Assembly (NCBI GenBank): GCA_900556675.1
Contig: USQE01000011.1
Coordinates: 1-15,466 of the forward strand
From: an uncultured Collinsella sp.
Lineage (GTDB): Bacteria > Actinomycetota > Coriobacteriia > Coriobacteriales > Coriobacteriaceae
Direction of reading: 5' to 3'
DNA length: 15,466 nt
Below the pieces are notes generated by a model. It saw only the letters and a list, made by a program, of their open reading frames with translations. It did not search any database and was not told where the DNA came from. The stretch's first letter is position 1. Each line of letters begins with the position of its first letter. Positions 1 through 7,035 of this stretch are shown piece after piece. Made by a program: the position numbers and the translations under genes.

Positions 1-786
1 CTCGGGCGGAGCGTAGGCCACCGTCGCGCGACGCAGCGTGGCATAGCGCTCGGTAAAGGATGCCTTGCCGCCGGTACCGGCCACGGCCGACGCAGGCTCG
101 AGCGCCAGCGACGAGCCAAAGTCGATCAGGCACAGGTCAAAGGTGCCCTCGGCAAGCTGCCGGTCAAGCGGTAAACGCGCCGTACGCACCATAATATTAG
201 CGGGCGAGATATCGCGATGGACAAAGCCCTCCCCCACCAGGCTCATGCGGCAGAGCAGGTCGAACAGGTCGCGCCCCAAGCGCGCCGCCACAAGCGGCGA
301 TAGGCGTCCGGCATCGTCCACGGCGAGTCGCGAGCGCAAGCGGGCGAGCGTCTCGCCCTCGACCCATTCCATGACAATTGCAGGCACACCGTCAACCTCG
401 CCCCAGCCATAGAGGCGGGGAAAGCCCTTAAGGCCCGAAAGGGCGCGATGGCATTCATATTCCTCGCGAAATGCCGCTTTGAACTTGGCGACCAGCGACT
501 CATGGGCGGCATCGTCGTCAAACTCATCGCGCGTCGGCAAGATGAGCTGTTTGAGTGCTACGTCCTCGCCTTGGGCGTTGACAGCACGCGTCACGCGGCC
601 GATACCGCCACGGCGCATGGTGGCATCGTCGGCAAACAGTATCGTAAAACGACGCAGATAGGCAGGCAGTTCGTCCTGACCGAGCGCAATGGCCGGCTCA
701 AACCCGTCGACACGCGCCAGGCGCAGGCCGACCATGGGATCGCGACCGAGCGATTGTGGTGTGGTGGATGCAAGATCGGTCATCAT
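1..786 (-). CDS. Serine/threonine protein kinase, partial (3' end beyond left edge)
   Basis: Reading the minus strand from 786 gives 262 codons without a stop, running off the window. The protein has the hallmarks of a Hanks-type kinase: a short glycine-rich stretch RRGGIGRV (about 58-65), the ATP-binding lysine in VALK (K79), the catalytic loop HRDISPANIM (D192, N197), DFG (222-224) and an APE-like YAPPE at the truncated end (258-262). It should phosphorylate Ser/Thr residues in the cytoplasm; the missing part holds the C-lobe and any sensor or membrane domain. The start ATG overlaps the stop of the upstream gene as ATGA, so the two are probably translationally coupled; a second ATG follows directly. 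The nucleotide loop has only three glycines and lacks the canonical GxGxxG, and about 50 N-terminal residues precede it. Kinase identity is firm from the motifs; the substrate is unknown. Confidence 0.9.
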   Translation of the reverse strand, partial: MMTDLASTTPQSLGRDPMVGLRLARVDGFEPAIALGQDELPAYLRRFTILFADDATMRRGGIGRVTRAVNAQGEDVALKQLILPTRDEFDDDAAHESLVAKFKAAFREEYECHRALSGLKGFPRLYGWGEVDGVPAIVMEWVEGETLARLRSRLAVDDAGRLSPLVAARLGRDLFDLLCRMSLVGEGFVHRDISPANIMVRTARLPLDRQLAEGTFDLCLIDFGSSLALEPASAVAGTGGKASFTERYATLRRATVAYAPPE

Positions 787-1688
787 AGGGCAAGCGCCGC
801 CACGTTATTGTTGAAGTTACCGAGCGCGACGTCATCATCGCCGTAATGGCCGACCCATTGACATAGGTTGGTGTAACAGCCCCACAGATTGGCATACTGC
901 TGATACCACCTTGACCGGGGCGAGAATGTCTGACGACCGAACTCGGCTCGAATGACAAACATCTCCCCGACCAGGCTGTCACACGGCCTGGGATCTCCCG
1001 TAGAGTTATAGGTCGAGACCACGTCATTGGCACGAGAAACATAGCCGTCGAGCATGTTGTACTTGGTCACAAGCCAACTGTGAATGCTCTCTTCCTCAGC
1101 AGCGGAAAGGCCGCCGGAGTTTGCATCGTTGTCAGTGTTGCCGCCCGTCGAGCCGCCGTTTCCAGGCCCTCCGGTAGAGGAACCCGACCCAGAGCCGCCG
1201 CCCGAACTCGATGAATCCGAGCCGGAGCCAGAAGTATCCGAGCTACCGGGCTTTCCGGACTGCTGGGCGTCCTGCTCCTTTTGCTGCTCGACCTTATTCA
1301 CCGTTGCCGCCACGCTATTGTTGGACAATCGATCGATGATCTTGGTGTTGGTGAGCACGATGGTTTTGCCATTGGCAAGCGTGACTTCGTTGTCCGGGGC
1401 CTCGGCGCCGTCCGCATCGTCGGTGCCAAACACAATATGCCCGACCACACTTGCCCAAGCATATCCAGTCGTGGTGCCCAGATCGCTTTTGACCTCATGC
1501 CCCACGCGCGGTTCGCGTGCGGCATGCGCCTGCATCATGGACGGCACGGTCATGCCATAGGCAGAAACGCCAGCTATGACCAGCACCAGCGAGCACGATA
1601 GCAGTGCGTACGCCCGCGGCGCCAAGCCCAGTCGGCGCCGCATGCGCACCGCGGCGCCGCGCTTTGTCTGAGTGCCACCGGGCCGCAT
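783..1688 (-). CDS. Membrane-anchored extracytoplasmic protein with Ser/Gly linker, coupled to a kinase gene
   Basis: Not a family I recognise (301 aa). The start at 1688 is chosen because GGAGGAG lies 5-6 bases upstream; a longer frame from 1781 would run across a leader hairpin. Visible order: a basic N-terminus (RMRRRLGLAPR), one hydrophobic helix at about 26-46 (signal anchor or signal peptide), a small domain at about 55-135 (with VTLANGKTIVLTNTKIID), a low-complexity Ser/Gly/Thr/Asn linker at about 144-193, then a helical Trp/Tyr-rich C-terminal domain (194-301) with three cysteines, two of them in LWGCYTNLCQW. The linker suggests that the C-terminal domain stands outside the membrane. 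The stop overlaps the kinase start by four bases. I infer that the protein is the external partner, cue receptor or regulated output of that kinase, but nothing in the sequence proves it. Confidence 0.8.
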   Translation of the reverse strand: MRPGGTQTKRGAAVRMRRRLGLAPRAYALLSCSLVLVIAGVSAYGMTVPSMMQAHAAREPRVGHEVKSDLGTTTGYAWASVVGHIVFGTDDADGAEAPDNEVTLANGKTIVLTNTKIIDRLSNNSVAATVNKVEQQKEQDAQQSGKPGSSDTSGSGSDSSSSGGGSGSGSSTGGPGNGGSTGGNTDNDANSGGLSAAEEESIHSWLVTKYNMLDGYVSRANDVVSTYNSTGDPRPCDSLVGEMFVIRAEFGRQTFSPRSRWYQQYANLWGCYTNLCQWVGHYGDDDVALGNFNNNVAALAL

Positions 1689-1710
1689 GCGTTCTCCTCC
1701 AACAAAAACA

Positions 1711-1728
1711 CGCCGCTCGGGAGCGGCG
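1711..1728 (-). terminator. Attenuator-like hairpin in the leader of the 301-aa membrane-protein gene
   Basis: On the minus strand CGCCGCTC and GAGCGGCG form a perfect GC-rich stem with a very short loop (effectively 7 bp with a 4-base loop). The run TGTTTTTGTT follows at once, then the GGAGGAG ribosome site and the start at 1688. This is the layout of an intrinsic terminator inside a 5' leader. It lies about 20 bases downstream of the predicted transcription start from the -10 box at 1751-1756, so it could stop most transcripts early. No antiterminator partner was identified. Confidence 0.55.
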
Positions 1729-1750
1729 CATTCATTCGAATCCATATTTG

Positions 1751-1756
1751 AGTGTA
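1751..1756 (-). promoter_or_regulatory. Extended -10 promoter of the membrane protein-kinase pair
   Basis: On the minus strand TGATACACT fits the extended -10 pattern TGnTAnnnT, with TACACT as the -10 box. The -35 region is poor (TTGCGC at a long 19-base spacing), which is normal for extended -10 promoters. It lies about 60 bases before the start at 1688 and downstream of the recR terminator, so it would serve the 301-aa gene and the coupled kinase. Assigned from pattern only. Confidence 0.4.
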
Positions 1757-1858
1757 TCAGCGAACCCAAAAGGTTGCGCAACGAATGAGCAAATTAAGGA
1801 TGCGAGCGGAAGCATCCATGCGATAAGCGGATACGAAGCATCTTTGTTGCACAACAAA

Positions 1859-1904
1859 CTCACAGTCGCACGGGGAAATTATGACTACCCCGTGCGACTG
1901 TGAG
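1859..1904 (-). terminator. 17-bp perfect inverted repeat, probable terminator of recR
   Basis: Arms 1859-1875 and 1888-1904 are perfectly complementary over 17 bp, with a 12-base loop. The repeat sits 30 bases downstream of the recR stop. On the minus strand it is followed by a T-rich AGTTTGTTG rather than a pure T tract. A second small palindrome, TTTGTTG-CA-CAACAAA (1843-1858), abuts it. The likely role is transcription termination for recR; use as a protein-binding dyad cannot be excluded. Confidence 0.6.
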
Positions 1905-1934
1905 GAAAACATACGGCAGGAGCAGGCTCGCCAC

Positions 1935-2531
1935 CTAAATCGCGCGACGGGCCTCGATGGCGCGGCCAAGCGTAAGCTCGTCGGCATACTCCAAGTCGCC
2001 GCCCACGGGAAGGCCGCTTGCCAGACGCGACACCTCGACGCCCAACGGCTTGATGGTACGGGCCAGATAGCTCGCCGTGGTCTCGCCCTCAATATTGGGG
2101 TTGGTGGCGATGATGACCTCGTGGATGTCCTCGTGGCCCAAGCGTGCCAGCAGCTCTCGAATGTGCAGCTGCTCGGGGCCAATCTTGTCCATGGGACTGA
2201 TCACGCCGCCCAATACGTGGTAGAGGCCGTGGTAGCTGCCCGTGCGCTCGATCGCCTGGACATCGCGCGGCTCGCCCACCACGCAAATGCGAGTGGTATC
2301 GCGCATCGGGTCCTGGCAGATGGAGCACTCGTCGGCCGTGGCGTAGTTAAAGCAGCGGCTGCAAAAGTGGACCTCCTGCTTGACCTCCAGGATGGCCTCG
2401 GCCAGGCGGCGCGCCTCCTCGGCGTCGGCCTCCAACAGGTAATAGGCGATGCGCTGGGCCGACTTGGGACCAATGCCCGGCAGACGGCCCAGCTCATCGA
2501 GCAGTTTTTGCAGACTGTGGTTGGCACTCAT
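1935..2531 (-). CDS. recR: Recombination mediator protein RecR
   Basis: RecR acts with RecF and RecO to load RecA at single-stranded gaps in cytoplasmic recombinational repair. The 198-aa length is normal for the family. The domains are in the expected order: an N-terminal helix-hairpin-helix around [16 protein letters not shown] (14-29), a four-cysteine zinc site (C57, C60, C69, C72), a Toprim domain (about 80-170) with [12 protein letters not shown], and the conserved tail [19 protein letters not shown]. The start ATG follows the ebfC stop by 13 bases and no strong Shine-Dalgarno is visible, so translation probably depends on coupling with ebfC. A strong inverted repeat follows the gene. 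Assignment is secure. Confidence 0.97.
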   Translation of the reverse strand: MSANHSLQKLLDELGRLPGIGPKSAQRIAYYLLEADAEEARRLAEAILEVKQEVHFCSRCFNYATADECSICQDPMRDTTRICVVGEPRDVQAIERTGSYHGLYHVLGGVISPMDKIGPEQLHIRELLARLGHEDIHEVIIATNPNIEGETTASYLARTIKPLGVEVSRLASGLPVGGDLEYADELTLGRAIEARRAI

Positions 2532-2544
2532 ATATATGCGTGTC

Positions 2545-2865
2545 TTAGAACGGCATGCCCGGGATGTTGAGGCCGCCGGTGATGGCGCCCATCTGCTTGT
2601 TGGCGAGCTCGTTGACGCCGCGGACGGCCTCGTTGACGGCAGCCATGATCATATCCTGCAGCATATCGACGTCCTCGGGATCGAGCGCATCGGGATCGAT
2701 GGTGAGGTTGACGAGCTCCATCTCGCCGTTAACGGTCACCTTGACCATGCCGCCGCCGGCAGAGGCGTCGACGGTCTGGGACTTGAGGTTCTCCTGCGCG
2801 GCGGCAAGCTGCTCCTGCATCTTGCGAGCCTGCTTCATCATCTGCTGCATGTTCATACCGGCCAT
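2545..2865 (-). CDS. ebfC: YbaB/EbfC family nucleoid-associated DNA-binding protein
   Basis: A 106-aa protein of the YbaB/EbfC family: small dimeric nucleoid-associated proteins that bind DNA and are usually encoded between dnaX and recR. The sequence shows the typical Met/Gln-rich N-terminal helix ([17 protein letters not shown]), the central strand region [19 protein letters not shown], and the C-terminal helix [11 protein letters not shown] followed by a glycine-rich tail. AAAGGAG lies 5-6 bases before the ATG at 2865. recR follows after 13 bases. Unusually, dnaX is not directly upstream: a plus-strand gene and about 340 non-coding bases intervene, so ebfC-recR probably has its own promoter. 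Confidence 0.95.
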   Translation of the reverse strand: MAGMNMQQMMKQARKMQEQLAAAQENLKSQTVDASAGGGMVKVTVNGEMELVNLTIDPDALDPEDVDMLQDMIMAAVNEAVRGVNELANKQMGAITGGLNIPGMPF

Positions 2866-3027
2866 GATGGCTCCTTTACGTGCGGCCGCACGCCGAGCTG
2901 CAAGGGCAGCCGGAGCACGGCGGGACTTTCAAACTCAAAAATCGTACCACGGCGCGCGGCGAGAGAGCGGGGCGGACGTGTTACCTCAGTCGATATACAT
3001 GTCCTCCAATACAAACCGCACTCAAAG

Positions 3028-3062
3028 ATTATGCAAGGTCGAATTATGCAAGGTTGCATAAT
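3028..3062. promoter_or_regulatory. Operator-like cluster of three TTGCATAAT half-sites
   Basis: ATTATGCAAGGT occurs twice in direct orientation, at 3028-3039 and 3043-3054, offset by 15 bases. The second copy joins an inverted copy to make a perfect dyad, ATTATGCAA (3043-3051), GG, TTGCATAAT (3054-3062). Three identical 9-base half-sites in 35 bases is the form of a transcription-factor operator. It lies about 165-200 bases before ebfC and about 115 before the predicted start of the plus-strand transcript, so it could act on either. The cognate regulator is unknown. Confidence 0.5.
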
Positions 3063-3164
3063 ATCGCACACTCAATCTAGTAGAGCCGAATCCGGCATTT
3101 CATGTGCGCCACTAAATAGCTAAATGCCGAACCGCTGCTCGAGGCGGCGCACATGGCGGCAGGG

Positions 3165-3170
3165 TATAAT
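3165..3170 (+). promoter_or_regulatory. -10 box of the inserted membrane-protein gene
   Basis: A consensus TATAAT lies 35 bases before the ATG at 3205, with the ribosome site GGAGGTG at 3194-3200 between them. No good -35 hexamer is present at 16-18 bases, so the promoter may be weak or activator-dependent. Confidence 0.45.
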
Positions 3171-3204
3171 TTGATTGCCATAGATAGTAATTTGGAGGTG
3201 CCCC

Positions 3205-3678
3205 ATGAATGCCCCCAACGCGCTCCAAAACATCCGCTCAAAACACCCCGTTGCATATGTGGTTCTCTATCTCTTTGTCGGCTGGGCATTGCTGGTTGTC
3301 ATCACCCATGCCATAGCTTTTGGAGCAGAACTGCTGATAGCCAGCTCGGACCAGCCCGTCGTCAAATGGGAGACGACCGATGAGTGCACCGATGGAACCC
3401 GAACCATTTACTACAACAGCCCGTCCCTCTACCAAGAGTTCAAGGTCAAGATAAAGGACTCCAAGATTGCCGATGCCGAACCAGGCGCTTTCTTGACAAT
3501 CGGAGCAACCCTCGACGCCGAGCAAGTCGAGTACACGGACAGCTATGCGGCGTATCGTATCGACCTCAGCATCCTAGGCCGACCGTCGCGCACCTGCCTG
3601 CTCAAATGCGACATACGCGGCACCACACTACACATGTCCGAAATACAGATGCGCCCGGACAAGGGGTCCTCTTCTTGA
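3205..3678 (+). CDS. Small membrane-anchored protein of unknown function
   Basis: Not recognised (157 aa). GGAGGTG four bases before the ATG supports the start. A long hydrophobic segment at about 16-46 would anchor the protein in the membrane. The remaining 110 residues are polar with alternating strand-like stretches (YQEFKVKIKDSKIAD, FLTIGATLDAEQVEYTDSYAAYRIDLSI) and three cysteines (C61 and two near LLKCD), so a small beta-rich domain on one side of the membrane is likely. The gene is convergent with dnaX (21 bases between stops, no room for a separate terminator) and separates dnaX from ebfC-recR. Its base composition looks less GC-rich than dnaX, which fits a later insertion. Function unknown. 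Confidence 0.75.
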   Translation: MNAPNALQNIRSKHPVAYVVLYLFVGWALLVVITHAIAFGAELLIASSDQPVVKWETTDECTDGTRTIYYNSPSLYQEFKVKIKDSKIADAEPGAFLTIGATLDAEQVEYTDSYAAYRIDLSILGRPSRTCLLKCDIRGTTLHMSEIQMRPDKGSSS

Positions 3679-3699
3679 GCAGTATACCCGCCTGCGCAG

Positions 3700-6120
3700 C
3701 TACTCCACCGGCTTGAAGATGGTGGCCTGGCCAAAGACGCTGCGGATGAGGGCCTTGGCCTCGTCCTCGGTCTGCGGGATGCTCGGGGCTGCGCCCTGAT
3801 GGCCGAAGGGGCTGCCAGCACCGGGATTGGATTCCCAGGGAGCGGCGGGGACGTCGTCGTTTGCAGAGGCTGCGGGTGCCACAGCAGCGGCCTTGGGCGC
3901 GGACGCCGCACCCGGCACGTCGAACGGGGGCAGATCGTCCCCGCCGGCATCGGCAGCAAAACCACCGACCATGGCATCGTCGTAGGGCACCTGCTCGGAT
4001 TCCCACGACGCAGCCTGCGCAGACGGCTGAGTCTTGGGAGCGGACGCGCGCTCGGGCGCTCGGGGCGCGGGCTCGGTCGGGAGCTTACCCGTAGCGGGGG
4101 CGCCGGCGGGGTTGTCGGAGCGCAGCCAGGGGGTCTTGGCCAGGTCGGATGGCTTGGGCACAGGCGCGGCAACGGGCTTGGGTGCGGGGACCGGAGCAGC
4201 CGGTTTGGCCGCAGCGGGTTCAGGCGCCGACGAGGTCGGTGCCATCACCGACGTCGCTTGCCGCTGCGGAGCGCTGGCGCTCGAGGATACAGGGGCCGCC
4301 GAGGACACGGGTTGCGGGTCCGCAGATGCCGCAGCCCGTGCAGATGGAGAATGCTCCTCATGTTGAGGAGCCGGCGTGCCACCCCCATTCAGGACATAGT
4401 CGACGGTACGACGACCGAAGACTGCGTTGACTGTCGGCAGGACCACCGACTGCGTATCGGCGCGGCCGAGCATCTTGATGGCAAAGGCTGTGGGGAACGA
4501 CACCGTAAGCTTAGAGCCGTCGTCCGCCGTGGCGCGGGCGTTAAGCAGAAGAGCCGCGTAGGAGGCTTGCTGAGCTTTGACGCGCTCGACGACCTCGGCC
4601 CATTTGCGCTGTAGCTCGCCGGCATCCTCGACCGCGGGGGTCTCGGCGGTGCCGGCGGCAGCAACCTGGGCGGCGCTGTTGGGCTTGGACACCGGCACGG
4701 TCGATGCAGCAGACGCGGGAGCCGGAGCCGCGGACTTGGGCGCAGGCTGGGCAGACGGAACAGCAGCGCCGCGGTCCCAAGGCATGCCACCCTGATGCGC
4801 GGACGTAGCAGCGGGGGCGACGGTCACCGCAGGAGCGGCAGCGCGGGCGCCCGAAATGAGCGTCGGCTGCTGGGCAGCAGCGGGTGCGGATGCAGCAGGC
4901 GCACTCGCTTGAGCAGCAGCCACGCTCGCCGGCACCGCGGCGTTGGCAACCATGGCCTCCAAGCGTGCCACGCGCTCGGCCAGGGCCTCAATGGTCAGAT
5001 CGGCCTCGGGACGTGCCAGGCGCGTGCAGGCGATCTCGAGCACCAGGCGCACGTCGCTCGCGCCCCTCATCTCCAGCGCGGCATCGTCAAGCACCGTCAG
5101 CACGCGGGCCAGACGGTCGGCCGAATGCTCGCCAAAGGCGGCGGCCTCGGCAGCAAGCGCCTCGGCCTGCTCGGAGCCGCCCTCAAACAGCTCGGCACGG
5201 GCACCGGCAACGCAAGCCACATACACGTCGCGCACATGCGCCACCAGGTCGCGCGTCAGCTCAAGCAGGTCATTGCCCTCCTCGACCTGTGCACGAATGA
5301 GCCCATAGAGCTCAGCAATATCACGCTCGGCGATGGCGCGGGCAAACTCGCCCAGAATCTGGTCCGAAACCTCGCCCAAAAGCGAGCGGGCATCGTCCGC
5401 ATGCACGGCGCCGTTGCCAAAAACGCTCAGCTGCTCCAGCGTGGAGAGCGCGTCGCGCATGCCGCCCTTGGCATGGCGCGCCACGATGGCGAGCGCCTCG
5501 TCGTCGTAATCGAAGCCCTCCTGCTCGCACACGTAGGACAGGCGATGCTCGATATCCTCGTTGCCGATGCGGTGGAAATCGAAGCGCTGGCAGCGCGAGA
5601 GGATGGTCTCCAGAATCTTTTGCGGATCGGTGGTGCACAGCACAAAGATCACGTGTGCCGGCGGCTCCTCGAGCGTCTTGAGCAGCGCGTTGAACGCCGC
5701 CGTCGTGAGCATGTGAACCTCGTCGATGATATAGATCTTGTACTTGCCGCGCACCGGGGCAAAGTTGACGGAGTTGATGATCTCCTCGCGCACATTGTCC
5801 ACGCCCGTGCGGCTTGCGGCATCGAGCTCGTAGACATCGGGGTGGTTGCCCTCGGCGATGAGCTCGCACTCCTCACAGGTGCCGTCGGGCATGCAGCCGC
5901 TTGCGCCCTCGGCGCGCGCCGCCTCGGCATTGCGGCACAGCAGCGCCTTGGCAAGGATGCGCGCCATGGTGGTCTTGCCCGTGCCGCGCGGTCCGCAGAA
6001 CAGGTACGCGTGGGACAGGCGTCCCTCGGTGATGGCGTGCTCGAGCGTCGAGACGATATGCTGCTGGCCCACCACGGAGTCGAAGGTGAGCGGGCGATAC
6101 TTTCGGTACAACGATTCCAT
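3700..6120 (-). CDS. dnaX: DNA polymerase III subunit gamma/tau
   Basis: This is the clamp-loader ATPase of the replicative polymerase (806 aa). The start at 6120 (MESLYRKYRP) is chosen because family members begin this way and GGGGGAG lies just upstream. Motifs: Walker A GPRGTGKT (43-50), a zinc module with cysteines at 62, 76, 82 and 85, Walker B IIDE (131-134), and the SRC motif (175-177) used as the trans-acting arginine finger. Domain III continues to about 380. A very long Ala/Pro/Ser-rich linker follows, broken by a folded segment (ELQRKWAEVVERVKAQQ to VNAVFGRRTVDYVL), and the protein ends EDEAKALIRSVFGQATIFKPVE. I saw no A-rich slippery site of the kind that makes the short gamma form in E. 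coli, so probably only full-length tau is made. The usual dnaX-ebfC-recR run is interrupted downstream. Confidence 0.97.
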   Translation of the reverse strand: MESLYRKYRPLTFDSVVGQQHIVSTLEHAITEGRLSHAYLFCGPRGTGKTTMARILAKALLCRNAEAARAEGASGCMPDGTCEECELIAEGNHPDVYELDAASRTGVDNVREEIINSVNFAPVRGKYKIYIIDEVHMLTTAAFNALLKTLEEPPAHVIFVLCTTDPQKILETILSRCQRFDFHRIGNEDIEHRLSYVCEQEGFDYDDEALAIVARHAKGGMRDALSTLEQLSVFGNGAVHADDARSLLGEVSDQILGEFARAIAERDIAELYGLIRAQVEEGNDLLELTRDLVAHVRDVYVACVAGARAELFEGGSEQAEALAAEAAAFGEHSADRLARVLTVLDDAALEMRGASDVRLVLEIACTRLARPEADLTIEALAERVARLEAMVANAAVPASVAAAQASAPAASAPAAAQQPTLISGARAAAPAVTVAPAATSAHQGGMPWDRGAAVPSAQPAPKSAAPAPASAASTVPVSKPNSAAQVAAAGTAETPAVEDAGELQRKWAEVVERVKAQQASYAALLLNARATADDGSKLTVSFPTAFAIKMLGRADTQSVVLPTVNAVFGRRTVDYVLNGGGTPAPQHEEHSPSARAAASADPQPVSSAAPVSSSASAPQRQATSVMAPTSSAPEPAAAKPAAPVPAPKPVAAPVPKPSDLAKTPWLRSDNPAGAPATGKLPTEPAPRAPERASAPKTQPSAQAASWESEQVPYDDAMVGGFAADAGGDDLPPFDVPGAASAPKAAAVAPAASANDDVPAAPWESNPGAGSPFGHQGAAPSIPQTEDEAKALIRSVFGQATIFKPVE

Positions 6121-6235
6121 GGGTGCTCCCCCGGGTATACTGAGTCTTGTTGCCGCGACGGCCATGCGGTCGCACGGCATACTTCACTCATAATAACCCG
6201 TACGGCGAGCCCGCCGCGATAGGAGTCCAAAGAGC

Positions 6236-6961
6236 ATGGCAGACGCAGAGAGCAACCTCGTTCCCTCCGAAGCAGCCGACCAGGTCGAGGTCGCGCTCGA
6301 GAAGCAGGCCGCAGCCGACGACGGCATCCTGTACCTCAACGAGTACCAGTACGAAAACGATCTAGTCACCGACTTCGCCCGTCTGGTCGCCTCGCCCAGG
6401 CGTCGCGGTTCGCTGTATGTCGCCGCGGCAATTGCCGCGCTGCTCGGCATTGGCATGCTGGTGGCCGGCGGCAACTGGATCAAGTTTGGCGTCGTCCTGA
6501 TCGTATTCGGCGCCTTTTTGGCCTGGTGGAGCAAAAACCTGCACCACACCCTCGCCCGCGACTTTATCGATGCCGTCGAGGCCGACGAGTCCATGGGTGG
6601 CCGCTATCGCCGCGTCGCCGCCAACGAGGACGGCCTGATGGTTTGGGGCAAGAGCGGCAAGTCGCAGTTCTTCCCGTTTGAAAAGCTCGACCACGTGCTC
6701 GACGGCGAGCGCATCTTTGTAGCCATGTTCGCCGACCAGGGCGTGACAATCCCTAAGGACACCTTTGTCCGCGGCAATGCCGAGCAGTTTGGCACCTTCC
6801 TTAAGGCGCGCATTAACAAAAAGCTCCGCATCGAGACCAAGAAGAAGAAAATGAAGGCCGAGAAGGCTGCCGCCGAGGCCAAGCGGGGCGACAAGGCCGA
6901 CAAGCCCCAGGATAACAAGGGCAAGCGGCGCAAGCAGAAGAAGAGCAAGAAGAAGCGCTAG
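6236..6961 (+). CDS. YcxB-like membrane protein with lysine-rich tail
   Basis: A 241-aa protein, divergent from dnaX. Two adjacent hydrophobic helices (about 59-77 and 82-98) are followed by a small cytoplasmic domain at about 120-195, including FFPFEKLDHVLDGERIFVAM and GVTIPKDTF. That order resembles the YcxB-like C-terminal domain family, whose function is not established. The C-terminus (about 200-241) is a dense Lys/Arg run ending KKSKKKR, which could bind RNA, DNA or anionic lipid heads. The start is supported by AGGAG about 11 bases upstream. The family assignment comes from the pattern of helices and the PFEKLxxV / IPKxxF motifs, so it is moderate. Confidence 0.75.
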   Translation: MADAESNLVPSEAADQVEVALEKQAAADDGILYLNEYQYENDLVTDFARLVASPRRRGSLYVAAAIAALLGIGMLVAGGNWIKFGVVLIVFGAFLAWWSKNLHHTLARDFIDAVEADESMGGRYRRVAANEDGLMVWGKSGKSQFFPFEKLDHVLDGERIFVAMFADQGVTIPKDTFVRGNAEQFGTFLKARINKKLRIETKKKKMKAEKAAAEAKRGDKADKPQDNKGKRRKQKKSKKKR

Positions 6962-6980
6962 GGCCGAGCGCCACTGCGAA

Positions 6981-7017
6981 GGGAATCTCATCCCGCTTCA
7001 GCGTAGGATGAGGCTCC
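6981..7017. terminator. Hairpin between convergent genes, possible bidirectional terminator
   Basis: GGGAATCTCATCC (6981-6993) pairs with GGATGAGGCTCCC (7005-7017) with one mismatch and one G-T pair, and an inner CGC/GCG stem extends it. It lies between the ends of the convergent genes at 6961 and 7036. Neither side has a T tract, so intrinsic termination may be weak. Confidence 0.4.
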
Positions 7018-7035
7018 CCCAACAGGGCCTTCGAG

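Larger units (their letters stand above)
2866..3204. other. Non-coding gap between ebfC and the inserted membrane-protein gene
   Basis: No convincing gene is present. The ebfC side (2866-3000) is GC-rich and I see no clear -35/-10 pair for ebfC. The middle holds a cluster of TTGCATAAT half-sites (3028-3062). The right part holds two interleaved inverted repeats (3093-3155) and a consensus -10 box (3165-3170) for the plus-strand gene. Short open frames on both strands here lack ribosome sites. Confidence 0.6.

Noticed and set aside
1881..2570. Plus-strand open frame opposite recR
   Set aside because: It is antisense to recR, which has a full set of family motifs, and it begins inside the recR terminator repeat.
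4795..6222. Long plus-strand open frame opposite dnaX
   Set aside because: It lies wholly antisense to a strongly supported dnaX, has no family motifs and no ribosome site; high GC opens such frames.
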